Assembly (NCBI GenBank): GCA_937957985.1
Contig: CALGOH010000268.1
Span: 1 to 5,089 of the forward strand
Origin: an uncultured Verrucomicrobiae bacterium
Lineage (GTDB): Bacteria > Verrucomicrobiota > Verrucomicrobiia > Verrucomicrobiales > Akkermansiaceae
Length of the DNA stretch: 5,089 nucleotides
Direction: 5' to 3'
The notes below the pieces were generated by a model, which was not told where the DNA came from, searched no databases, and worked only from the letters and a program-made list of their open reading frames with translations. Both the position numbers and the translations under genes were made by a program. Each line of letters begins with the position of its first letter. The first letter of the stretch is position 1. Shown here in pieces: positions 1 to 5,089 of this stretch.

Positions 1-3000
1 CGCCGTTTCCATTGAAGGTGACCACGTTGAAGGTTTCCACCGTCGTCGTGAGGCTTACGGTATTCTCCGTTGAGGCGGAGTTGTTCACATTGTGCAGGGC
101 AATCGACTCGCCCGCCCCCAGGTTGCCATCAATCGACACCCAGCCGGCGGCAAAACCGTTTCGTGTGCCGTAGCCCGACATATCAACCACAACGTTGGTT
201 CCAGTGATTCCAGAGGTGGAGAGGTCGAGATACCAAATGCCGGTCGTTGCTTGAGTGCCCGTGGCCAGATTCATTGCCACTCCACCATAGGTCACCGACA
301 TGGGACTTCCGGTCAAATTTCCCAACTCCGACGCGGTCATCACGATCAGCATGTCGGCTCCGGTCCCCACGGCGATCGACTGGGTCACGGTCGCGCCGGG
401 GGCGCTCCCGCCGAAACTTCCATCATTGACCGCGACGATTGGTGCAGAGATTCCGTTGCTTGTGGTGAAATTCCAGGCGGCATTCCCGGCCAGCCCGGGA
501 AAGGCATTGCCAGAGAGGTCCTCAACCGCGGAGGAATCGATGGTCACGTAGTAGGATGTCGCCAGATCGAGATCCGCGGAGGGGTCGATCGTTAGAGAGG
601 ATACGCCGAAGCTCAGTCGCGGAGAAGCCGGCACATCGAAGCTCTCGACCGTGCTGTCGTCGCTCGACCTCCTGAGGGTGACGACGCCGGAGCCGGCCAC
701 CACCGGCTCATCGAAGGTCACCATCAGGCTGGCTTCCGGCGAGAACCCGATCGAGTCGTCCGGTGGAGACAGGGAAACGACCATCGGCGGCGTGCCATCG
801 GTCGTGAAACTCCACGCGCTGCTGTCGGAAATCCCGGCGAACGCGTTGCCGGACAGATCCTCGACCGCGCTCGGATCGATGAGAACCCCGTATTCGACGC
901 CGGCCTCAAGCGGGCTGCTCGGGTCGATCGTCAGCACCGGCCCGTCAAAGGTGAGTCGGGGAGAGTTTGTGACATCGAAGGCCTCGACGAGACTGTCGTC
1001 ACTCAGTCTCCGGATGGTGATGTTGCCCGTCCCGGCCTGCACCGGTTCGTTGAAGGTCACCTCCAGGTTGGTGCCGACCACGATTCCCGTCGCGTCATCC
1101 GCGGGCGACAGGGAGGCGACCTCCGGATCATAGCCGAAATCCAACAAGAGGTCGGAAAAGCCGCCGTAGCTGAAGGTCGCCATCTCCGCCCCGTGCAGCA
1201 TCGACAAATACGGGCTGTCGTAGGTCTTCGCCGGGTTGAGGTCCACCGTGGCCCCGTTGACCCGCGGGGTCGTCTTGGTGTTGGCGTAGAAGGTGAAGGT
1301 ATCCCCGGCCTCGCTGGTGTAGTTCATGGTGCCCGACGCGTAGCTGAAGGAATTGGCCATGACCGAGGTTTGAAAGTCCCCGAAGCTCGGGTAATCCGAA
1401 GCCTGGCCCATCTGAACGACGACAGGCGCCCACAGGTCGCCGAGCGTCAATTCATAGCCCTGTGAAGCGACAGCAGAGGTGTAGCCGCCACCTGCCGGCT
1501 TGATGGCGCAATAGGCGTTCCCCAGTTGGGTGAAGAACCAGCCCCCGGATTCGACCCGGTTGTCCCAGGCGGCTTGGGAAAGGAAAACCAGTGTGGCATT
1601 GCCATGCGACGAGGCGTTCGGGTCGCGCTGCACCACCAGGCAGTTCTCGCGCGTCACCCCGCTGATGTCCGCGAAACTCTTGTCGGGATCCGACCCGCCC
1701 TTGCCGAAGACCATGATCCGGTCGTTGACCCCGGAAGCGAACATCACCCCCATGGCGCGGTTCTGGTCGATGAGCGCGATGTAGGCCTTGTTCATATCGA
1801 CCGTGAACGTCCCCATGCTGTAATCGGGGGTCACGAAGGTGTCCCTGCGCAGGTTGGAATCCCCGCCGTCGAAGACCACCGTGTAGTTGCGGTCGCCATC
1901 CCAGTTACCGCCGCGGCCAAAGCGACGCGAGGTGTAGAGGAAGTTGGGCCGGCTGGCATCGGTCGCACAGGCGGTGATGCTTTCGGGAATCCGGTACGAA
2001 CTGACAGCCGGGATCAGCGGATAGGTGCGGACGGTGCTTGGGTTGGTGTGCCACCCGTAGCCCCACATCAGGCTATTAAAGGAATAGGAAGTGCCGGTTC
2101 GGAGGTAGTTGTCCTTGTAGCATCGGGTCTCCCCCCCGCCGCGGACCCCCGACAGGGTCCAGTCGCAGGCCGTATCCGCCCAGTAGAGGTCGATGAAGGT
2201 TCTCGCCATCTCCCGGAGCGCCGGCGAGTCGGCGAAGTCCATGATGTTGTAGTAGGCGCCCATCGAGTACTTGGCATAGATCGGACTGGCGATCTCCACA
2301 TTGATGCCTTCCTGGGCTCGGACCCTGAAGTAGCGGAGGAAATACTGGGTCCACGCTTCCAGGTGCTCCGAAATCGTGCCTCCATCGGCAAGCACCATGC
2401 CCGGGCCGTAGCCGGGCGCATCCTTGAGGGCGACCAGGCACATCAGATGGCTGCCCTTCTGCATCGCGTCGTGGTTCTCGCTGTCATGGATGACCCACTC
2501 ACTTCCCTGGGCCTCCGCAAGCGTGCTGCGGGTTCGCAGCCAGAGCCACATGTTTGCCTGGATCGTCGAGCGCACCGACGGCGTCAGCCGGACGCCCATC
2601 GCGGGATCGTGATAGAGGCGCCAGAGGATATGCTGCCAGAAGTAGCCGTTGTAGCTGCTCGTGTCGCTGTCTGGGACGGGATTCCCACTGTAGAAGGTGG
2701 AGAGTAAATCGTTGGCCTCACCGACATTCGTATCGAGGTAAAGGCAGGCCAGCGCATAGGAGAAGACGCCGGGCGCATTGTTGGGGTCGCCGATCCCCGG
2801 CCACGGGTTGTCGATGTTCTCCTGGACCATTGAAACAAGCCGCCCGTCGACCGTGTCGAGGCCGGGTCGGGTGGCGAAGCTCCATACGGTCGGATCGGAG
2901 ATTCCAGCAAAGGGCAGAGCCACGCCGTCAACGATCGCGGTGCCATCGATCAGCACATGATACTCGGTGCCGCTCTCCAGGTCACCTGTTGGATCGATGG

Positions 3001-4237
3001 TGAGGTCGGCGCCGTTGAAGGTGAGTCGGGACGAAGTGCTCACGTCGAAGCTCTCCACCGTGCTGTTGTCACTGCTCTTCCTGAGCGTGATGGTGCCGGT
3101 GCCGGCCGTGACCGGCTCGTTGAAGCTCGCCACCAGGTCGGCGGAAATCTGGATATTGACCGCATCGTCCGCAGGGCTCAGCCCGGTGATGACCGGTGGG
3201 CTGTCTCCAGCGAAATTCCACGAACTCGGATCGGCGATCCCGGCAAAGGCGTCGCCACCCGAAGTGTCGATGATCGCACCTGAATCGATCAGCACATGGT
3301 AATCGACACCCGGCTCGACGGCACCGGTCGGATCGATGGTGACGGATGGGCCGTCGAAGGTAAGCCGGGAGGACGAAGCCACGTCGAAGCTCTCCACCGT
3401 GCTGTTGTCACTGCTCTTCCTGAGCGTGATGTTGCCGACACCGGCCGTCACCGGTTCGCTGAAGGTCGCCACCAGATCGACTCCGCCCGCCACGTTGATC
3501 TCGTCGTCCGCCGGGCTCGTGGAAACGATGACCGGAACCGCGTCCGCGGGCACGAAGGCCACGGCGGAGGTCTGCGGACTGGTGGTGTTGCCGGTGAACG
3601 CGTAGGTCGCCGGTCCCGCCGTGGCAGCAATGTGATGGCCCGCAGAGGCCGCCGCACTGTCAGAGTTGACAGCGAAGATCTGGCTCAAAGGCGATGCTGC
3701 AGCCGGCGTGGCCTGATCGTTCGCCGCAAACGCAGCGAAGACGAAACTGCCATCGACTGGTACCGTCAGCCCGACACTGGTATCAGCGGCAAGGTTCGCC
3801 ACCGAAAAACCGGGGGCCGAACCGGAGATTGAGGCGATGCCGAGCCGCATGTGAGAAAATGACGCGCCGTCCCCGGACACCACGAGATCCGCCGCGCCGC
3901 CCGAGTAGGGGTTGTCCAGAACCCAGATGCCCCGGTTTCTCCCGCCGGTCGCGGAGCCGGTGCCGGAGACCAGCGTCAGCGCGGCCCCATGGTAGGTGAT
4001 GCCCGACACGGGCGGGTTGCTCTCGGTCGCCACCGAGACGATCAGCTTGTCCACGGGATTTCCCCCGCCACTGGCATCGAAAGACTTGGTGTAGCTGGTC
4101 TTGTTTCCCGTGTCATCGAGCTCACCCGTGTTGACGGGCGTGATGCCGGCGTTGGAAAGCGGGGCGGCGAGAATGGAGATTCCGGCGAACTGGGCAAGCG
4201 ATCGAGTGCGGAGAGCGAGGAGTTCGGGCGAGATCAT
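1..4237 (-). CDS. Giant secreted modular protein with SbsA-like Ig domains and a toroid-lyase-like core (3' end off window)
   Basis: One open frame of 1412 visible codons runs from ATG 4237 to position 2 and continues past the left edge. The chosen start gives a plausible Sec signal peptide: charged start with R10 and R12, apolar residues 14-27, cleavage after SNA at residue 30. Two further in-frame ATGs at 4312 and 4324 would add 25 or 29 Arg-rich residues and cannot be excluded. Domains: module A (about 31-230), Ig-like 1 (233-345), Ig-like 2 (346-457), alpha-helical region with ENH (587-589), E648 and SPIY (651-654) (about 458-735), beta-rich region (about 736-1034), Ig-like 3 (1037-1148), Ig-like 4 (1149-1262), second module A (1263 to edge). 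The core looks like an alpha/alpha-toroid plus beta-sandwich glycan-active enzyme, perhaps a polysaccharide lyase; that is inference from layout and motifs. Ig and module A parts probably serve as spacers or binding modules. It follows a PEP-CTERM gene on the same strand at most 103 nt away. Its C-terminal sorting or anchoring signal, if any, is not visible. Confidence 0.93.
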   Translation of the reverse strand, partial: MISPELLALRTRSLAQFAGISILAAPLSNAGITPVNTGELDDTGNKTSYTKSFDASGGGNPVDKLIVSVATESNPPVSGITYHGAALTLVSGTGSATGGRNRGIWVLDNPYSGGAADLVVSGDGASFSHMRLGIASISGSAPGFSVANLAADTSVGLTVPVDGSFVFAAFAANDQATPAAASPLSQIFAVNSDSAAASAGHHIAATAGPATYAFTGNTTSPQTSAVAFVPADAVPVIVSTSPADDEINVAGGVDLVATFSEPVTAGVGNITLRKSSDNSTVESFDVASSSRLTFDGPSVTIDPTGAVEPGVDYHVLIDSGAIIDTSGGDAFAGIADPSSWNFAGDSPPVITGLSPADDAVNIQISADLVASFNEPVTAGTGTITLRKSSDNSTVESFDVSTSSRLTFNGADLTIDPTGDLESGTEYHVLIDGTAIVDGVALPFAGISDPTVWSFATRPGLDTVDGRLVSMVQENIDNPWPGIGDPNNAPGVFSYALACLYLDTNVGEANDLLSTFYSGNPVPDSDTSSYNGYFWQHILWRLYHDPAMGVRLTPSVRSTIQANMWLWLRTRSTLAEAQGSEWVIHDSENHDAMQKGSHLMCLVALKDAPGYGPGMVLADGGTISEHLEAWTQYFLRYFRVRAQEGINVEIASPIYAKYSMGAYYNIMDFADSPALREMARTFIDLYWADTACDWTLSGVRGGGETRCYKDNYLRTGTSYSFNSLMWGYGWHTNPSTVRTYPLIPAVSSYRIPESITACATDASRPNFLYTSRRFGRGGNWDGDRNYTVVFDGGDSNLRRDTFVTPDYSMGTFTVDMNKAYIALIDQNRAMGVMFASGVNDRIMVFGKGGSDPDKSFADISGVTRENCLVVQRDPNASSHGNATLVFLSQAAWDNRVESGGWFFTQLGNAYCAIKPAGGGYTSAVASQGYELTLGDLWAPVVVQMGQASDYPSFGDFQTSVMANSFSYASGTMNYTSEAGDTFTFYANTKTTPRVNGATVDLNPAKTYDSPYLSMLHGAEMATFSYGGFSDLLLDFGYDPEVASLSPADDATGIVVGTNLEVTFNEPVQAGTGNITIRRLSDDSLVEAFDVTNSPRLTFDGPVLTIDPSSPLEAGVEYGVLIDPSAVEDLSGNAFAGISDSSAWSFTTDGTPPMVVSLSPPDDSIGFSPEASLMVTFDEPVVAGSGVVTLRRSSDDSTVESFDVPASPRLSFGVSSLTIDPSADLDLATSYYVTIDSSAVEDLSGNAFPGLAGNAAWNFTTSNGISAPIVAVNDGSFGGSAPGATVTQSIAVGTGADMLIVMTASELGNLTGSPMSVTYGGVAMNLATGTQATTGIWYLDLSTSGITGTNVVVDMSGYGTRNGFAAGWVSIDGNLGAGESIALHNVNNSASTENTVSLTTTVETFNVVTFNGNG
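2..451 (-). other. Module A, second copy (cut by the window edge)
   Basis: Residues 1263-1412. Landmarks MLIVMTASE (1296-1304), MSVTYGGVAM (1313-1322), GIWYLDLSTSG (1333-1343), VVVDMSGYG (1348-1356) and GWVSID (1366-1371) match the first copy and the PEP-CTERM neighbour in order. The late part of the module and whatever follows it lie beyond the left edge. Confidence 0.75.
452..793 (-). other. Ig-like domain 4 (SbsA/Big_5-like)
   Basis: Residues 1149-1262, from TPPMVVSLSPPDDSIGF through VTFDEPVVAGSGVVTLRR, STVESFDV, LTIDPSAD and VEDLSGNAFPGL to WNFTTSNG. It shares the VEDLSGNAF loop with domain 3, so domains 3 and 4 form a second pair. Confidence 0.85.
794..1129 (-). other. Ig-like domain 3 (SbsA/Big_5-like)
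   Basis: Residues 1037-1148, from DPEVASLSPADDATGI through VTFNEPVQAGTGNITIRR, VEAFDV, LTIDPSS, YGVLID and VEDLSGNAFAGI to WSFTTD. It follows the enzyme-like core after a short LLLDFGY junction. Confidence 0.85.
1136..2032 (-). other. Beta-rich region following the helical core
   Basis: Residues about 736-1034, with strand-like alternating segments such as NYTVVFDGG (783-791), TPDYSMGTFTVDM (803-815), DRIMVFGKGG (839-848), GGWFFTQLGNAYCAI (898-912), DLWAPVVVQMG (934-944), DTFTFYANT (979-987), PRVNGATVDL (991-1000) and TYDSPYLSM (1005-1013). A beta-sandwich after a helical toroid is the common plan of several lyase and heparinase-like families. The VNG-VDL, YDSPYL and final LLLDF elements look like the closing strands. 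Confidence 0.5.
2033..2866 (-). other. Alpha-helical catalytic-like region, alpha/alpha-toroid type
   Basis: Residues about 458-735. It is rich in Trp, Tyr, His, Arg and Met, unlike the Ser/Thr/Gly-rich flanks. Landmarks are NPWPGIGDPNNAPGVFSYA (477-495), YFWQHILWRLYHDP (532-545), ANMWLWLRTRS (561-571), HDSENHDAMQKGSHLM (584-599), a long helix ending RYFRVRAQEG (635-644), VEIASPIYAKYSMGAYYNI (647-665), LREMARTFIDLYW (674-686) and RGGGETRCYKD (699-709). The Asn-His pair followed about 65 residues later by Tyr recalls the Asn/His and Tyr of alpha/alpha-toroid lyases such as PL5 alginate lyase. I infer E587-N588-H589, E648, Y654 or Y657 and R705 as active-site candidates; the family is not identified. 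Confidence 0.5.
2867..3202 (-). other. Ig-like domain 2 (SbsA/Big_5-like)
   Basis: Residues 346-457, from PPVITGLSPADDAVNI to WSFATR. It aligns with domain 1 at a constant offset of 113 residues and shares an identical central strand pair (RKSSDNSTVESFDV). Its late loop differs: VDGVALPFAGI replaces the usual D-x-x-G-x-x-FAGI. Confidence 0.85.
3041..3092 (-). repeat. 52-bp perfect direct repeat, copy in Ig-like 2
   Basis: Identical base for base to 3380-3431, offset 339 bp (113 codons), and in the same reading frame. It encodes the end of the ITLR strand through RKSSDNSTVESFDV. Identity stops abruptly on both sides. Confidence 0.9.
3203..3541 (-). other. Ig-like domain 1 (SbsA/Big_5-like)
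   Basis: Residues 233-345. It opens PVIVSTSPADDEINV and contains ATFSEPVTAGVGNITLR, VESFDV, TIDPTG, YHVLID and a terminal W-x-F strand. This is the pattern of bacterial SbsA-type Ig-like domains (Pfam PF13205): P-x-V at the start, SPADD turn, F-x-EPV, TIDP and Y-x-V-x-I. Confidence 0.85.
3380..3431 (-). repeat. 52-bp perfect direct repeat, copy in Ig-like 1
   Basis: Partner of 3041-3092. The matching stretches of Ig-like 3 and 4 (around 970-1020 and 645-685) are recognisably related but differ at many bases, so the identity is specific to the first Ig pair. Confidence 0.9.
3548..4147 (-). other. Module A, first copy (protein domain of the giant protein)
   Basis: Residues about 31-230. The order of landmarks is LIVSVATESN (65-74), GITYHGAALTL (79-89), RGIWVLDNP (102-110), VGLTVPVDGSFVFAAF (155-170), SPLSQIF (182-188) and a closing TSAVAFVP. 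The neighbouring PEP-CTERM protein shows the same landmarks in the same order (VVSVVMESN, VKFGGVDM, GIYYLNNP, LTLAVPTADSFVMAGY, SPLTPMF, VTAASFNVVP), so the two are homologous over their full length. The fold is probably an all-beta sandwich. No function is assigned. Confidence 0.8.
4148..4237 (-). other. Predicted signal peptide of the giant protein
   Basis: Residues 1-30 begin MISPELLALRTR, followed by the apolar core LAQFAGISILAAPL and SNA before GIT. The small residues at -3 and -1 (S28, A30) fit signal peptidase I. With the upstream ATGs the n-region would instead contain a GRRVFFK stretch, discussed under findings. Confidence 0.75.
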
Positions 4238-4294
4238 CGGATTTTTGAAAAAGACCCTTCTGCCAGATTGTCGCTCGGGCGCACGGGCTCGGAT

Positions 4295-4327
4295 TGGCTC
4301 GCATCGAGCCATGGTTGCTTGCATGGC
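4295..4327 (-). other. Two overlapping inverted repeats in the intergenic spacer
   Basis: On the transcribed strand, GCCATG (4327-4322) can pair with CATGGC (4313-4308) around an 8-nt loop. TGGCTCG (4311-4305) can pair with CGAGCCA (4301-4295) around the loop ATG. The two stems share 4308-4311, so only one can form at a time. They begin 14 nt past the upstream stop codon. No T-run follows directly; the nearest (TCTTTTTC) is about 40 nt on. This could be a weak or factor-dependent terminator, an attenuator, or part of the coding region if the giant gene starts at 4312 or 4324. Confidence 0.35.
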
Positions 4328-4340
4328 CTCTTGGGACCGA

Positions 4341-5089
4341 TCAGCAGGCCCGTCGGCGGCGCAACAGGGCCAGGAGGCCCAAGCCGCCGATCAACGCCGC
4401 GGAACCTGGTTCGGGAACCACATTAAAGGATGCGGCGGTCACTCTGCGGTCCGACGGAGACCCCGGACCTCCCAAGGTGAACGAGTAGTTCTGATTTCCT
4501 GCGGCCACGCCGTTCTCATATCCGAAGGCCCCGCCGCCGCTGTTGATGAAATTCCCGAACATCGGGGTAAGGGGCGAATCGGCACTGGCCGAGGCTCCGT
4601 TGGATCCCTGATTGAAATTGTAGCCAGCCATCACAAAGCTATCAGCCGTGGGAACGGCAAGCGTGAGGTTGGAATCGGTATCGGTAGCCGTCGCCGTGAC
4701 CTCGATCGAATCGCTCGCATTGAGCGACACCACCTGAAATGCGATGAAATTGACAGTGGTTACCGAAGAGTAGTCGAACGTCAGATTCGAGGCTCCTCCT
4801 GTCGTCGGGTTGTTCAGGTAGTAGATTCCGACATTGCTACCGGACGCACCAACAACCGGGATCATGTCCACGCCGCCGAATTTGACGGACGACGGAGCCC
4901 CGTTCGATTCCATGACCACCGAGACCACGATCGCGGTGCTCGTGGCGCCCGGATTGTAGGAGAGCGTGTGCGTCGCTGCACCGCCCGCCGAGCCCGAGGT
5001 GTAGGCGGCACTGGTTCCGAGGACGGAAAAGGCCACTTCCGCACCCGGGAGGCGGGCAGCGAAAGAAAGAGAGAAGGCAACGACGGGGG
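4341..5089 (-). CDS. PEP-CTERM sorting domain-containing secreted protein (5' end off window)
   Basis: 248 codons plus a TGA stop (4343-4341) are visible; the start lies beyond the right edge. A GTG at 5036 could be taken as the start, but the frame stays open upstream and reads PVVAFSLSFAARLPGAE, the hydrophobic core and cleavage region of a signal peptide, so the true start is probably a few codons further out. The mature part (numbered from the GTG at 5036) is about 205 Ser/Gly/Thr/Asn-rich residues, probably beta-sandwich, with VVSVVMESN (38-45), VKFGGVDM (51-58), GIYYLNNP (70-77) and SFVMAGYNF (133-141). These match in order the first domain of the next gene. The C-terminus is a canonical PEP-CTERM signal: VPEP (207-210), an apolar segment and RRRR just before the end. 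In known systems this tail is recognised by an exosortase in the inner membrane and the protein is sent to the cell surface or exopolysaccharide matrix. No exosortase gene is in the window. No enzymatic motif is seen; the molecular role is unknown. Confidence 0.93.
   Translation of the reverse strand, partial: PVVAFSLSFAARLPGAEVAFSVLGTSAAYTSGSAGGAATHTLSYNPGATSTAIVVSVVMESNGAPSSVKFGGVDMIPVVGASGSNVGIYYLNNPTTGGASNLTFDYSSVTTVNFIAFQVVSLNASDSIEVTATATDTDSNLTLAVPTADSFVMAGYNFNQGSNGASASADSPLTPMFGNFINSGGGAFGYENGVAAGNQNYSFTLGGPGSPSDRRVTAASFNVVPEPGSAALIGGLGLLALLRRRRAC
4344..4418 (-). other. PEP-CTERM sorting signal (protein segment)
   Basis: The last 25 residues of the upstream protein read VPEPGS, then the apolar stretch AALIGGLGLLALL, then RRRRAC. 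This is the three-part PEP-CTERM pattern of a Pro-Glu-Pro motif, one transmembrane helix and an arginine cluster at the extreme C-terminus. VPEP is encoded at 4418-4407. Confidence 0.95.

Noticed and set aside
1526..2707. A 393-codon open frame on the plus strand through the enzyme-like core
   Set aside because: It lies exactly codon-on-codon opposite the minus-strand gene. It is open only because TTA, CTA and TCA codons are rare in that G+C-rich gene. Its translation has no recognisable domain and strongly skewed composition, while the minus frame gives coherent repeated domains.
452..3541. Regularly spaced similar segments suggesting a tandem repeat array or CRISPR
   Set aside because: The units are about 339 bp, in frame, divergent, and interrupted by a 1.7-kb coding core. 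They are Ig-like domain repeats in a protein, not short repeats with unique spacers.
2957..3832. Plus-strand open frames of 108 and 178 codons that resemble each other
   Set aside because: Their mutual similarity is the mirror image of the Ig-like 1 and 2 repeat on the minus strand, in the same codon-aligned antisense frame. They are shadows, not a gene family.
4238..4262. TCTTTTTC / AAAAAT stretch upstream of ATG 4237 as a promoter or terminator T-run
   Set aside because: It is not next to either stem, and no convincing -35/-10 pair or stem directly precedes it. It may simply be part of the 5' leader.
4122..4304. A 60-codon minus-strand frame starting inside the hairpin region
   Set aside because: It overlaps the start of the giant gene in another frame, is Arg/Pro/Ser-rich, and has no signal peptide or domain. 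The main frame is far better supported.
3989..4426. Plus-strand open frame of 145 codons crossing the spacer and overlapping both genes
   Set aside because: It is antisense to the starts and ends of two well-supported genes, has Arg/Gly-rich low-information sequence and no recognisable motif.

Overview
The window holds two genes, both read from the minus strand and both cut by a window edge. No RNA gene, CRISPR array, transposase, integrase or origin is visible. The G+C-rich DNA, the PEP-CTERM sorting signal, the SbsA-type Ig-like domains and the lack of a well-placed Shine-Dalgarno suggest a Verrucomicrobiota-like (Verrucomicrobiae) or similar Gram-negative heterotroph. That assignment is an inference, since there is no marker gene here.

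Layout, in the direction of transcription (right to left). (1) 5089-4341 is a small secreted protein, missing its first residues, that ends in a textbook PEP-CTERM tail (VPEP, hydrophobic helix, RRRR). (2) A spacer of at most 103 nt (4340-4238) contains two overlapping inverted repeats. (3) From 4237 to beyond position 1 runs one uninterrupted frame of 1412 visible codons, coding a very large secreted modular protein whose C-terminus lies outside the window. I checked this frame codon by codon and found no stop or frameshift.

The giant protein has a near-mirror domain order: signal peptide, module A, Ig1, Ig2, a roughly 575-residue enzyme-like core, Ig3, Ig4, then a second module A running into the window edge. 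The core starts as an alpha-helical region with an E-N-H motif and an E-x-x-S-P-x-Y motif, followed by a beta-rich region. This resembles the alpha/alpha-toroid plus beta-sandwich plan of polysaccharide lyases, but I cannot place it in a named family. Module A is also essentially the whole mature part of the neighbouring PEP-CTERM protein, so the same fold occurs three times in 5 kb.

The likely joint picture is an exported, surface- or matrix-located glycan-active protein made next to a smaller PEP-CTERM protein that shares its accessory module. The common direction and short spacing allow co-transcription. The function of module A and the substrate of the core are unknown.
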